Below, piece after piece: positions 1 to 12,934 of a stretch of DNA of 64,000 bases. This DNA comes from Oegoconia quadripuncta (lineage: Eukaryota > Arthropoda > Insecta > Lepidoptera > Autostichidae): NCBI GenBank assembly GCA_949316235.1, contig OX438747.1, positions 5,022,501 to 5,086,500 on the forward strand. Direction: 5' to 3'. The stretch's first letter is position 1; every line of letters begins with the position of its first letter. Below the pieces are notes generated by a model, which was given only the letters and a program-made list of their open reading frames with translations, was not told where the DNA came from and searched no databases. Both the position numbers and the translations under genes were made by a program.

Positions 1-228
1 TTGTGAGATAGGTTGCCTGGCCATGCCGTTGTGTGCACGGTTGAAAGTTAGACAGGGTGTACCCTGACTATGCCATATTGCACGTAGTTGGGATAGTGAA
101 AGTGAGTGCACCCTTGCCATGCCATTTTTTTTTAAGCACTTGCACCAAACATCTAGTCCCAAACTAAGCAATAATAGATGTCGCCGCGGCACTTTAGCCC
201 CTGTGATACTTTTAGGATGATTGGATTG

Positions 229-403
229 CACTATATGGATATCTACTAGTAACGGATAAACATACATAAATATTTATAAACCTCCATTACTCGGGAATAA
301 ATGTTCGCATTTATCACACAAACATTTACCCCTCGCAGGACTCGAACCCGCAACCGTTGGTTTCGCTGACAGGATCACTATCCACTACACCAATCGGTCG
401 TCA
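229..403 (-). mobile_element. tRNA-headed SINE, family 3
   Basis: Head in reverse (ctacaccaatcggtcgtca) with B-box-like aggactcgaacccgc. The same family is at 28132-28322 and 60361-60575. A second matching block (catctagtcccaaactaagc at 148-170) suggests that the copy extends further left with a disruption. Confidence 0.75.
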
Positions 404-1074
404 AATTTTGTGCGCGGGTGAGGGTGAAAGTGAGTGTCAGAGACCAGTCCACTCTGTGTGCTTAGAGCGAGACAGAGCCAAATTTAGAAATAAGGGCCCT
501 AGATTCGGTGGTCAGGAAATACATTTAACATTTAATGTGATCGTGTATAGGTATTCACTTGAACTGTAATTAACTGTATTTGTATACTGATCTCTAGTCT
601 TTATAGTATAAAACTAAGTCTCTATCTAAGTCTGCGCTTTGTTGAACTGTTCCTACTTCGCCACTGATTTTGATACGTTTTTCAGTAACATTTAGAATTT
701 TTTTATATGCAAGTATTATGTGTCTATAACACATGTGATAGCTTATTTTATTTAGAGATAAATGCGGGCGCAGTCACGGTCGGAACGCTAGTAAATAATA
801 TACTTTTTCTATTGTTATTTCGCATAATGGATGGAGATTAAAGTAAGTATATTCCCATGGTAAATTGTAGCACCTGACGGGGCCTATAATTGATAATCTC
901 AATGTAATTTTATAGAGCAATAAACGGTTGATTGATGGGCATCAAAGACATTAATTAATTCAATTTAAAATAAATTAAAGCTCTTTGATGGGCACAGAAA
1001 ATAACAGCATAAAAATGTACACGCGCCAAAAGTCGGACATGATAGAATTTAAAACGTTGTATTATACATATATT

Positions 1075-1330
1075 GACGACCTATTTGGTGAAGTGGTTAG
1101 AAACTCTGCTACCAAATGGTCGCGGGTTCGAATCTCGCTAGGGGCATTATGTTTGCATGATGAAGACAGACATGTGTTCCAGAGTTATGGATGTTTTTCA
1201 TTTAACAATGTATTTATTTACAAAAAAAAATGTATTTGTGTAGTTTATCAACCATCTGGTATCCATAACACAAGCCTAGATACTTACTGTGGACCTAGAT
1301 GGCGCTGTGTGTGTGTGCAAAGAAAATATA
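1075..1330 (+). mobile_element. tRNA-headed SINE, family 2, near full length
   Basis: Head tttggtgaagtggttagaaac, B-box-like cgggttcgaatct, and a body ending atggcgctgtgtgtgtgtgc. The family recurs at 17550, 28738, 32886, 48993 and 53942. Confidence 0.85.
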
Positions 1331-1574
1331 TATATATAAGTAGAGCCAATTTTCAAAAACAAAAAAAATGAAGAGGCTACTCTTGTATATCTCTTAGGTT
1401 AGGAGGCAATTTGCTTTATATAGCTGCTGACTCTCTAATTTGGTGGTTACGAGAAACACCATGCTAAGGTCGTAGAGGTACATGGATTTATGAAACATTG
1501 TGTTGTTTGTCTGCATATATGGATGAGGCTATAGAGTTCATATGGACGTGATATTAATCTAAATTAGGATTGGT

Positions 1575-1920
1575 AAATTCGATTTAATATTTAATAGTAA
1601 CGATAACACTATTCCAACTATACGCTTTTTCAATAAGATTCCTGTTGATATACAAAATCTTTCTTTCAATAAATTTAAAGATACTATAAAAGAGAAACTA
1701 TTAAGAAAGCATATTATAAAATATCAGACAATTACAGACACGCTAGATACCTTTTTGTAATATAAAAACCTGTTTCAAAAGAGTTACCTTTCGAGTGTCT
1801 TGCTTGTTCTTCACAGGGGAAAATGCATTTTGAGCAAGCAGTAGCTTAAAAAATGTAAAATTTACTATTTTAAACCCTGTGCACCTAAAAAGTAAAGCAT
1901 TTTTGACTTTGACTTATAAG
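1575..1920 (+). mobile_element. LINE ORF2 C-terminus plus 3' UTR with TGACTT-type tail
   Basis: A frame reading R-F-F-N-K-I-P-V-D-I-Q-N-L...K-F-K ends in TAA at 1760. This is the usual C-terminal pattern of CR1/Jockey-group ORF2 proteins. A 3' UTR follows and ends gcatttttgactttgactt. Heavily 5'-truncated. Confidence 0.7.
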
Positions 1921-2145
1921 TACAATGAAATAAATACCTAAGATCAATTGGAAAAAATGTAGAAAATCCCCGACAACTTGATTGTCATTATGTTTAAGTT
2001 AAATATTCAAAGTAAAACTACAGAATCTCCTAATCTGATCGGGGTTCTATCGTGATCGTATTCCGGCGTCAACAGCCAAATTACCATACAAACGGTACTT
2101 TCTGTACATGGCGCAATAAATACCACCAGCTTCGTGTAATGTTCA

Positions 2146-2480
2146 ACCGCCTCCGTGGCTCAATGTAAACAACACGGGTTTACGATTCGGAGGTCGCAGG
2201 TTCGATTCCCAGGGGGATACATGTTTAAGTACTCGGTTTGGTTGGTGGTAGGGCATTTTAAACGTCCGCCTGGCTAGCTACCACCATCTTATCTAAATCT
2301 GCCGCCAAGCAACAATGTTAATAGCATTGTTGTGTTCCTGTTGTCAGAGATAAGATAGCCAGTCCCCCAAATGTGTTGGGGTTTCCGGGTCGGTACGCTT
2401 CCACCTTCGACCTCATCTTCACTTAACATCAGGTGTGATTGAGGTCAAGTATCAACACGTGGCGCATAAAAATAAAATAA
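2146..2480 (+). mobile_element. tRNA-headed SINE, family 1, near full length
   Basis: Head 'ccgcctccgtggctcaatg' followed by a B-box-like ggttcgattcc, then a conserved body and an A-rich end. The same family recurs about ten times in the window, which supports it being a SINE rather than a tRNA gene. Confidence 0.85.
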
Positions 2481-4498
2481 TAATGTAATGATCTAGATGT
2501 CTGTATCTTCGAGTTAACGATAGGGATATTTACAACGATATACATTAGCGATAATAGGCCGAAATCTTTAGCACTAACTCCAAACTTTTTAAAAAAAATC
2601 TTATGGGGAGTGATTTTACAGCTTCACTAGTCTTTTTGTTATAAAGTTTCTAATATTTCAAAATCATGTCCTCAATAAAAATAAATAAATTGTTGAATAA
2701 AATAAAACAAAACACCCGATTGCACAATGAATTGAAATGAGATTTTGCTTTTCAATGACAATTTTGTTGTGTATGCCTCAAGACCTGTCATCACAATTGG
2801 TGATAACTCAATACAAGGTTCTCCTCTGCCGTATTGTATTTTCCAAACATTTATCGCAAAATACCTTTTTATGCACAATAATGATTTCAACGCCTAATTT
2901 TACAACTAGTATCAAAATAGGTAAACTTACATGATCATGATATCGCAATCATAAACATCAAATTAAAAAAAAACCGCTTTCCAAGATTTTGAACTAGTAA
3001 TTAAAGTGGTCTTTCGTAGGGAGTGAACAAAACGGGCAAAACTTGGATAAAATTACCAGTAAATCCGAAGAAGATCACGCGCTCACAGTTCGCTACATGA
3101 TCTTAAGTCACATCGAATCACGAACCACAAGAGAACGAACAGGGTCGAAGTAATAACATAGCCACCTTTCCACTCACAATGTTTACATAAAACTAAGTGT
3201 TCAGTCACTGTCCGTGTGTATAAATATGATAATGTCCCACTTTTCTTTCAGGAACCGAAGTGGCACGCGACCGTGTGTATAAGAATGATTAGCTGATGTT
3301 CGCCGATGCCTGGACAGGAAGTGCGTGAGCCACATTGACCGACAAGAGGTGATTTGCTATTATGTGATCAGAATATTGAGCAGTTATGCTTTCTTGTTTT
3401 AGGTTGCAGTCTATTTTGACTCTTACAAAACGAATGCGATACCTTGTTATCGAAACAAAATATGACAATAACTATAAATTGCATATTTAGAAAACTCCCC
3501 AGAGAACCAATGGTCACATCAACCCGATAAATAAACCAATTACATTAAAATCTAAATATCGTCGAAACGGCTCAAACATTTCCATAAAACATAACTAAAA
3601 ACCTCTTCACAACGACTAGCTTTCGAAAATAAAAGACCGTTGTCAAATCGGTGCGGTCTTTTTAAGATTAAAAAAAAAAAAACAAAATATAACGTATTTC
3701 GGTCCACAATAAACCTTCAATCATTAATATCAGAGTTACCACGTAAGCGAAATGTGAACGAAATGCAGCGAAAGGTTATTAACTTGTAAGTCGGAAAGGG
3801 ATGCAAATAGTAGGGCGAGCTGCTAATTGGCACAGTATTCTTACAGAGTAGCCTTCTAGGCCTCCATCCTTATCCCCCGATAATAATAATATCTATCTCA
3901 ACACATGCGTTTTAAAATCGAAAACTGTGTTATTGTATCATCTACTACTATCTGTCAGTCAGTCGGTTATCAAGAATATCTCTGGGGCCTCTAATAAGAA
4001 TATAAAGACAGCTCACCAAGTTACACAATCTGGATGACAATTTAGTTTTACATGAATATTTTTGATGAGATAAAAATACTGTCTTAAAATTTAGAATTAA
4101 AGTTACTATCAAATGAGTTATACATAAATCAATCCTAGAGCTAGCAGTACCTAAACAAAATGAAAGGGGTTATCTGTGGATCCTGCATTAGGTAAAACCT
4201 GTGTCGCAGGAGTCAATACATATTACTAAAGCTGTTCGAGTAAAAGCTTTAAATCTAGGGTAATCCACATGGTCATGCCAAACAATTTTGGGAGTACATT
4301 ATATATTATAATCACAGTACAGTTGTAGATCATTCGTTGTAGGACTTGTAGAAGAAGATACCAATTTAGTTGCCTTGTGGCTATGCATTCGAGAAATCCG
4401 TCTAAAGGTATACATCGAGAGTATAATAGCAGACCATAAGGTCACTATAATAGCAACTGATGGGCAGTAGAGTGTCATTGATACTTGTGGCCATAGAC
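2481..4498. other. No feature seen
   Basis: AT-rich intergenic DNA. Short frames only, no splice-supported exon and no repeat shared with the rest of the window. Confidence 0.6.
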
Positions 4499-4826
4499 CA
4501 GGGTTACTCAAATTGTGGTACGCAAACCCTTAGGGGTTCGCCGTTTGGCAGTAGGGGGTTCTCGACAAGATTTATGTAATGGCGGCTGGTCAGAATTAAA
4601 GTTAAAATTGTCCAAAATTACTCCTAAACTCGACTCAGTATACGACATTAAACAAGTTCACCCATCACATTAATACTTGTTGTTCTTTTTGACTTTTTTT
4701 TATTTAATAAAAGTTATTAAAATAAAAACCATATTTTCTTCTACAGCTAGCTTTTCTTTTGGGATTAGGCGTCTGGAAAATTTTACAGGGGTACGTGGGA
4801 CCATAAGTTTGAGGAACCCTGCCTTA
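4499..4826. mobile_element. hAT-like non-autonomous element
   Basis: Imperfect terminal inverted repeats: cagggttactcaaattgtgg at the left and its counterpart ending aagtttgaggaaccctg at the right. Flanking octamers ccatagac and ccttagat match at 6 of 8 positions, as expected of an old 8-bp hAT target duplication. No transposase. Confidence 0.6.
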
Positions 4827-6605
4827 GATGAAGAATTCAGCTTACATCTTGTCTCTATAATTGAGCTCTAAAATAGCTTTGTGATTAGAATAAGACTTTG
4901 ACGTCACTCATAGTTGACTTTTGGACCCGTAAGATATTTTAATAGTACCCTCTTTCCGACTAACGTTGTATAATATACAATGGACCATAAAAAGGAACAA
5001 TCAAGTCAAGTCAAGGTCTTTGGAAAATTGCAAATCGCTGGTCTACTAGACTACATTCTCAATGAAGAAATCGCTTATTTACATGTTCTAAATTCCATAA
5101 ATTGCCGCAAACACAAAAACTGGATATGCAGATGGTGAACCAAGTATGTTTCCTCCACTTTGAGGCTGCTGGTCCACCTTAGCGTGACCGTTCAACCATT
5201 GCGAAGAGTTGCAATCGACTGGAACAGCACGCAGCGGCAACAGGAACGAATAATGATGACGAAACACGCAAACCAATATCAACCAATACGCATAAAATCA
5301 AAAATCTTAGTGAACAACGGTTCCCATGTTGAAATTACCTCCTCGAATTACAAAATATACGTGTAATTTTAAACGCAGAGAAGAATTTTAAGACCTTTTT
5401 TAAGTGGTTAATCAAGTTTGGTATGCCAAATCGAAAATACTGGAATTATATTTTGGTGATTGACTTGCCCACATTGACGGTAAGGTTTTGGGACTGAAGA
5501 TTATAATTTTAAAATGATCTGGCTGTTATTATGAGCAACGTATGATAATATTACTAAAAGCAAGTAATAATATATAAGCCTTCATCAAAGTCAAACACTA
5601 GCAAGATCAAACTAAAAATAAAGCGAAGCCAGACACTGATAAGCACTGCATATAAACTGTAAACTGCACGTTACGTATGTAAAGAAATGAGTCCATATCC
5701 AACTCAATTATAAAACCTTTAAGTGAGAAATCTCGTAAAAACCCGGCAACTGGCAATTAACATGTGCAAAATCACGTGTGCCCCTTTACGATCGTATTAT
5801 TGGCGACGGATCAGTCATATGATTTGGTCATAATTCGAGCTACTTTTAGGGTTTCGTAGTAACATTATTAACCTAAAAAGGTTATGAATTGTCCGTCTGT
5901 ATGTTTGACCTTAATAGGCTGCTATAATAGTAAATACTAATGTGCTATATATAACACCTATAAAGTTATTATATAACATATCCTTATGTACAGTACTGAT
6001 AGATTTTTCATTTGCAACCCCTATTGTGTAGGATTATTGTTGTTTAGGTGTTTCAAAAATGTTGGGGGTTGTCTTGGTATTTTTTTTTTTTTATACGCTT
6101 ACGAAATATTAAGGTGAGTGTTTATTTTTGTTGTATCTCCAGTCTCAAGAAAAACTATCACAGCAAAGTAGGATGTATGTATATGTATCTACTAGTTTAC
6201 GAGTAATAGTTGACCAACATAAGACACGTAGTTGGATCTGTAAAACTTTCACAGACACTCGATACAGAATCAGTAAAATGAACTACAAAATATACTTGGT
6301 ATTTTAAAAATTCGCATCGAATTGAACCATCTGTTTCCAAGATAAATGGAAACGGACACAATAACACACACTATCCCAAACGACTACTCCTGTACTGTTC
6401 CGTCGTGGGTATGAAAGTATATAATCTGCCTGCGCGTGGCGACACGCACTTGGCCGGTTTTCTTTTTCTTTAACAAATTTTAAAGTAGTGTTATTTCTTG
6501 CAACCCGTTCGGTAGAGCGTGACGTAGCGCCGTTCAGTCTACGTGATATTGTCGCTGAACCCAAACCTAGAGGTTCAACGACCACGAGATTCTTTGAGGT
6601 CAGGT
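4827..6605. other. Intergenic, little recognisable
   Basis: AT-rich. Apart from the weak minus-strand candidate at 5118-5217, nothing codes. The 93-codon minus frame at 6304-6585 has no recognisable content. Confidence 0.5.
5118..5217 (-). CDS. Weak exon candidate, unknown
   Basis: On the minus strand a long pyrimidine-rich stretch ending ...gctgttccag could be an acceptor. It is followed by an open frame of about 43 codons with a compositionally plausible C-terminus (...P-V-F-V-F-A-A-I-Y-G-I-stop). No homologue was recognised and no upstream exon was found. It could be chance. Confidence 0.12.
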
Positions 6606-6805
6606 NNNNNNNNNNNNNNNNNNNNNNNNNNNNNNNNNNNNNNNNNNNNNNNNNNNNNNNNNNNNNNNNNNNNNNNNNNNNNNNNNNNNNNNNNNNNNNN
6701 NNNNNNNNNNNNNNNNNNNNNNNNNNNNNNNNNNNNNNNNNNNNNNNNNNNNNNNNNNNNNNNNNNNNNNNNNNNNNNNNNNNNNNNNNNNNNNNNNNNN
6801 NNNNN
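6606..6805. other. Assembly gap of exactly 200 N
   Basis: Two hundred N bases. The 15 bases before the gap (6591-6605) are identical to the 15 bases after it (6806-6820), which suggests that the two contigs overlap and the gap length is a placeholder. Confidence 0.95.
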
Positions 6806-9444
6806 TCTTTGAGGTCAGGTGCGAGATAAATTCAGTTTCCGCGATATCTAATTTTCGCTCGTAAATATTAATTGCACAACTGCAAACTGGTTGGGTACGA
6901 TTTGTGGGCGCCAGGAATTCCGATGACTTTTCTGGCTGGGAATGCATTTTGAAATCATCCCATCATCATCAACTTCCGAAGAGTCCAGTCCAGTCCATTC
7001 ATTACGAATGTTAATAACCATTACAGAATGCTTCCATTATCCACGTTATCGTAACAGCTTCAATTCCGCGACAAGATCTGTCTCAGTGGCTTTCCGAGTT
7101 AATATCACGCCATCAAATTGAACAGTAAAAAATATCAGCCAACGCATTTGGACCGCGTCAATTTAATCTCACGGTAAAGGGTCTGCATTCCAATGTCGTT
7201 GTGGAATGTTTTGTGAACAATAAAATTTTACACCTACATAGTTAATTGTATTATAGCAAGGTCCACAAGTAGCCGCTTCATTATATTCGGGAGCTATATC
7301 TGTCGCTCTTATCAATTGTAAATAGTGCTTGCAATGGGTGCATGTATTTTAACGGCCACATAACATTTGTATGGATAGAAACTTGCAATTTTATATGTCA
7401 ATATTTAAGTGGTGATACCATAACGCATGTGATCTGGATCCGCCAAGACCTTAGACACAGAAAATGTGACAAAGACTGGAGTTCCAATAATTTAAATGAC
7501 ATTCGTATTTATTACTTTCAGAGTTGTCAAAGAAACACAAGTTTGAAAAGAGAACAAAGACCAGGAATTACCAATGGTAAATTTATTGTGACTGTTAGTG
7601 CAATACACTTGATGCCATTTCACGACAATCGACTGCATGTTATTCACACTTTAGACTTCAAATGCCTAGGTCACGCTCCGCACGGCGTGGCCCAAAGAAA
7701 AGAGCAGAATGTTGTGCACGCAGTTACCCTTGAGTGTGTCCTGCATAGACATTATTGTCGAAAAATCTGTTCCGTTTGTCCGTTCAGATTCATTTGTCCA
7801 CCTTGAATATAAATAGGCTAGTCACGAATAGTAGCTATTACGATTACTTGGACAATTACGTTTGTTAGTTTCATATTCCTGTGGAAACTGGTTGTGTTGT
7901 GACCTAATAAAATTTGATTTATTGAATTTCCAATATAGGAAATAGATATGGCTATGAATTGTCGTTCTGATCTTATCGATCAGCCATCATTGAACAGATA
8001 AGACGGTTTCGAAAGAATTATTAGGAACGGCGATCAGTCAAGCTGACAAAAAAGATTACGTTAACAAGTTACAACAATCCAATTCACACGTATCAGAACA
8101 CCATAAAATATCGAAAGCTTAAATACCCATGTGGTAAACTCGAATTAGGATGTCTAAAAAGCACAACCAGTTCGATATGCCATCTCCGGCCGTGGGTTAC
8201 CCCGCCTACCTGTGCCGTGACTGTTGAATTCCTAACATATTTGAATCCTTTGTCGCTAACTGCTCTTTCGAATGTCCCAAATGTGGAATATTGCGCATTG
8301 TCGCGCGAAATGGTCATCCTTACCTGTATTACAACGGCTATGAAGTGGTGAGCCCCCATAGAAATAGATAATAGCTTTATTGACACTGACAGCAAAGGTC
8401 TGAACTTTACCTGAGAAGAATAAGTTGGTTGCAGTTTTGTATGTTTTGGTATATTGACGTATACCTCATAAGTAATAGATTTTTTATAAAAAAATTCATG
8501 GTTGAAGGCAGTTAAGATACAAGACGTACGATTAAACAATCGACAATGCCACGCCGATCGATGGTTTTACGTTTCATCTTTTCAAACTATTATATATACT
8601 AACTTAATCGACAGAACATATTCTGACTGTTTCTGTAACGAGACCATCATTGTGCGAGTGACAACTGGAGTTCCCATGAAGATTCATTTGTTATGATAAT
8701 GAGACCACTTGACTTAGCTATCGGTTATCTGGTGGCAGGTTTTTTGTTTCGTTGGCAGAAAACAAGATTAACATGGCGCCGATGTCACGGTCGAGCGTTA
8801 TGATCTTGTTATGGAAGGTATGGTTCAGTTTGTAATGGAAAAACTGGATACCTTACAAGTCACTCACGTGAGAATAAAATTATAATTTTAAATAGAGACT
8901 CCGTTACGAAGATAGTTCGTCTTATTGGACGAGTATCAAATGATTAGTCGAGTTTCAAATGGACAGATGTGATAAAGATCTTTGCAAAATACTTTTAATT
9001 ATGCTGTTTTGAAAGCAGATTTGGTAATCATACTTTCTTTGCAGGATTGCATATGTTTATTTTAGTCGCGCCTTGCCTTTGGTTGATATTTAATTAAAAG
9101 TTATAACTTTCTTTATGTTACGTTACTTTGAAATTCAACGCCATTGTAAAGTCTATAGCCTTACCAAAGTCTACTTACTTGTAATATTGTAATTGTACTG
9201 CATTATTCTTGCATACAAGCGAACCGGATATCCATATAGTGGAAACGGGTCAGGCGTTGTTTGCGCCTTTATGGTCAGTAACCAGTTGGCGAGCTCGGAT
9301 CATTACGGATTCTAGGGGCATGGAGTATAGCCTAGTTTCAGTTTATGAATTAAGTTACTTACTTCAGCCATATTTCTAACAGTAATTATCTTATCTTAAT
9401 AATGACCATAACTATTGCAATATTAATCAAAGATGCATATGACA
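6806..9444. other. Intergenic with two unassigned long frames
   Basis: Holds the frames at 7342-7806 (+) and 8093-8539 (-, 148 codons). Neither has a recognisable domain or convincing splice context. The second includes a GC-richer core at about 8160-8330 that might be an old element. Confidence 0.4.
7342..7806 (+). other. 154-codon ORF, unassigned
   Basis: A single-frame ORF of unusual length for this AT-rich sequence. The translation has scattered Cys/His and no recognisable domain, no good splice sites, no codon-use contrast with its flanks and no repeat copy elsewhere in the window. Most likely non-coding. Confidence 0.15.
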
Positions 9445-9487
9445 TCATCATCTGATTTAAGAGCCATGCTCTTGTCGGTGGAGATTT
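9445..9487 (+). repeat. 'Catcatctgatttaagagccatgctcttgtcggtgga' repeat, copy 1
   Basis: About 40 bp nearly identical to 10478-10520. A short dispersed motif; class unknown. Confidence 0.5.
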
Positions 9488-10143
9488 GACATAATAAGAA
9501 TATTTAGTGTAAAGGTTAACAAACATGCTTTCTTGTAAATTGTAAACGAATAAGTTTTACTAGACTATTTGCTCCTGCGCAGTATACTGGTTGACACAGC
9601 TGTCGTGAGGTCACAATACTCCAACAAACTCTTCCCATAATAAAATATCCAATATCTAACCATTGTCAGATTTCATTGTTACTTATATTAGTCACATTGC
9701 GTCAATGTATAGTTTGCCAAATAAAACCGCACGCGCCTAATTGATCTTTAGTGACGTTGTAATTGATGATTTTGTTGTGTGTGACGTCAGTGACGTCGCC
9801 TGACGATATAATATTTTTGACAAATATTTGTTGTGCATGAGTAAGAGTGAATAAGTTTTACATAATCACAGCTTATTACTTATATTTACCTATATTTTAG
9901 TATCGTGTTTTGTAGTTGTATGTTGTATGTATCTAAAACTTTCTTTTTAACCGACTTCAAAAAGGAGGAGATTCTCTATTATGCTGTTTGTATTTTTTTA
10001 AGAGAGATTCGTGAAGCCCTGTCTTTGAAGTAAACGTGTAGTAGGTACCTACAATATGACTCTATAGATGATTTTCGTATCCATTTTTATTTTGCTTTTG
10101 TAAATATATAAGAAATTTCTGCGTGTTTCCATATTTTTGTGTA

Positions 10144-10375
10144 ATTTCCGCCGGCCGCTTCGCCTGCGTGGAATAACTTTATCGCGGAAATATGTTTATC
10201 CCACGGGAACTACTCACTTTATCGGGATAAAAAGTATCCTATGTTTTAACCCGGGGTATGTTCTACCAATATACCAAATTTCAAACAAATCCGTTCATTC
10301 GTTTCGCCGTGATTGAGCAACAAATAAACAAACAAGCATCCAAACTTTCACATTTATAATATTAGTTAGATAGGC
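10144..10375 (+). mobile_element. RTE-like dispersed repeat, near complete 3' unit
   Basis: Block with ccggccgcttcgcctgcgtgg, cgcggaaatatgtttatccc, tcgccgtgattgagcaac and the end ttataatattagttaga. The same block recurs at 17678-17912, 23124-23296 and, reversed, 25441-25613. It is a widespread lepidopteran repeat; the RTE assignment is tentative. Confidence 0.7.
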
Positions 10376-10477
10376 CAGATTTTTCCATTCTAATTAAGAT
10401 AATTTATTTATTAAAACAATTACAATTTCTCTGGAAAACAATTACATATCAAACTTAGGGATAAGTAAGTAGACAAT

Positions 10478-10520
10478 TCATCATCTTATTTAAGAGCCAT
10501 GCTCTTGTCGGTGGAGTTTT
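10478..10520 (+). repeat. 'Catcatcttatttaagagccatgctcttgtcggtgga' repeat, copy 2
   Basis: Second copy of the 9445 motif in the same orientation, about 1 kb away. Confidence 0.5.
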
Positions 10521-11558
10521 TTCCATATCCCGCATTCCTCAAGTTCCTTACCTTTCCTAATTACCTATCTAATATTGTTTAATAATTAAGAGTTCTACAA
10601 AAAGCTTTGTATTCTTATCAGGTATAAAATTCGGAAACTCATTCTATAGGTAGTTAAATATATACTATTTACCACTCTATCGATGATTTCGTTCTTGAAA
10701 ATGAAACTTCAAGCATTTATTTGAACGTTAGACGCATGATATCATTTGCATTTCTGTCAGTCAGTATGCCCAAGTCACTACCGCTTCGGAAAAGGAAATC
10801 ATCGGCGGTAAAAGAAGCGGCACAAGAAACCCACAGGGTTGTTCTTTTTTTTTCGTAATGGTACAAGTCTTCGTAAACTGATCGTATCTAGTCCTTTGTG
10901 ATAAAAAATAACACCATGAAACGGCAAATTAGATTAGTGCCCTAGTTACGTGGTGCGGGCAGGCCAAGGCCTCCATTATCTGCTTACTTATAGCAAACGT
11001 ACGTTTTTGACGTAAGCCGAAGCCAACAAAGATGCAGCTCTGTTATCGCCCGGTGTTTATGGAGAAACAAACACATGTAGTTCAGGGTTTTTTTATTAGT
11101 AGATAAACAAGTATAAGACTGATACTCGGTGTATAATGTGCGTTAGTTCGAAATTTGAAAATGTGATATTGGCGGTTTTCAAGTTAATGAATGCCATTGG
11201 ACAAATCTTTTGATCTCGCGTCGAACGAAAGTCAAGGAATTATGACCAATAGGAGGTTGTTATTCAAAAAATAGTAACAGTACGTAAGGGTTATGGGCGT
11301 GCAATATCAAAATAGACGGTGTTAGCTAAGCAACGATATTTACTTTAGTCTGACTGTATTTATACGAGGCCGACCGATGAACACCGTTCGAAAACAGTCC
11401 TTTAGATTTTTTTTATAGCGTACTGTAATTCTTTGAACAAACTTAAGTTACCTACGTCGGGATTTTACCTGCATAGATACAGTAAACGGAAAAGGAAAAA
11501 GAGGACAAAGTGTTTTAAGGATAGGCACTGCCTATGCCTGTTTATGTGTGTGTCTGTC

Positions 11559-11768
11559 TTCTAGTGCTCATGGCTCTGTACCAGCACCTTGATCGTATAT
11601 GCAGTGATCCAGTTTTAAGTTTTACCGAATTACTCAGGGGACAGTTTCTCAGTCAAGCAAGGCCGATTGAATGGGAGAGTTCGAACTACTCGCGACCCTA
11701 TGCAGTAGGAGCCCGCGCGCATGGTCTGCTTGATGCAGCGATGGCCTTGCAAGCTAAAACAGATGTAA
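11559..11768 (+). CDS. Orphan exon candidate, unknown protein
   Basis: An open stretch of about 70 codons lies between a good acceptor (pyrimidine-rich ...tgtctgtcttctag) and a strong donor (gat|gtaagt). It is more GC-rich than its surroundings, and only one frame is open across it. It contains an in-frame ATG at about codon 2 (M-A-L-Y-Q-H) and ends ...A-L-Q-A-K-T-D at phase 0. I do not recognise the protein. Two acceptors follow, at about 11890 (tttcccag) and 11962 (aatacag). In phase 0 both give short tails ending in stops (M-L-E-L-Y-L-C... or F-G-L-I-G-I-C...), so no continuation is convincing. It may be a real exon of a gene whose other exons I could not place, or a decayed copy. Confidence 0.35.
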
Positions 11769-12216
11769 GTATCACATATCATATCAGTCGAAAGACGTCC
11801 ACTGCTGGAGAAAGGCCTCCTCCTAAGATCTCCACAACGATCGGTCCTTGATCTAAGTATATTCATGACAAATTAATATGTATTTTCCCAGATGTTGGAG
11901 TTATATTTATGTCCTACCCGGCCAATAATAATAGTAGACTCAATTTAGTCACTAATTTATTAATAATACAGTTCGGATTAATAGGTATCTGCATTTTACC
12001 CCCGAAGGCATGCTTTATAGAATAGACAACCAAATAGAAGGGTTGCGCAAACGCACAAAACCGATCAAGTTCGTGATCGATCGGACCGTGAATGGGAGGT
12101 GCTCTAGCACGTGGCCCGTTTCGTGCCGTACGCGTGTCACACAAAGTTCTAACACCGACATGTGAATAGGATATACTTCCACTGCAACACTTAGAGGTCT
12201 CACTGTATACGTACAC

Positions 12217-12934
12217 AGACTGTAAAAGTTATAAATTCCTATGTCGCAAGCTTTGTGGAACAAATTCTTCGTGTCAACATTATGTAGATGTTTAAAAGAA
12301 TACCTACTATAGTCGTTTGACCTTGTTGCTATCTACAATCGGTTGCATAATGTTGTAGAAATTGCAGTTGTTTGCGGTCTCTTTACTTCCAAATTACTTG
12401 GATCGTTAAATAGTTGTTATGTACTATGTTTACAATAACAAAAATACTCGATGTTGTTTTAATTACTACGATTTTTAATTAACTAATCGATTTAACGAGC
12501 GATGATGACATGTTTTAGTTTTTTAAAAGGCTTCAAAAACGGATGAGTTCATCAATTCGACTATAATTTGGAAAATTGGACTTTGATTATTATCTACTTT
12601 CGTTTTGTCCTATTTTTGTTACACTTCATTGACAGTAATATTGAATTAATAAATTTTTTATTTTGTAATATTATTTAGTGTTTAAATTATTTATTATTTA
12701 GTTTGGCTTTTACTATTTACTTTTGATTTTTACCTATAGATTATTTAATTATTATTATTTAATAGTCCAATTCCACCCAATTATTTTATAAGAATTGTAA
12801 TTAAAAAATGAGAATCTGTAATTGGCATAACTTTGGCTTATAGATTTTGTGTAATAGTTTTTATAATGCTGTTGATTCTGTATTATTCAAAAATAAAATA
12901 ATATAGGTACCTATCTATATTATATATATCTAGT
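12217..12934. other. Very AT-rich intergenic DNA
   Basis: Nothing coding seen; long A/T runs and TAT/ATT-rich low complexity, mostly at 12440-12900. Confidence 0.6.

Noticed and set aside
1081..1150. tRNA-like A and B boxes here and at about 25 other places
   Set aside because: They are SINE heads followed by shared SINE bodies; no acceptor-stem pairing or anticodon arm fits a true tRNA gene.
6488..6947. Frames spanning the N run
   Set aside because: They are open only because N translates to X.
8093..8539. A 148-codon minus-strand frame
   Set aside because: No domain, no splice context and no codon-use contrast; kept only as a note.
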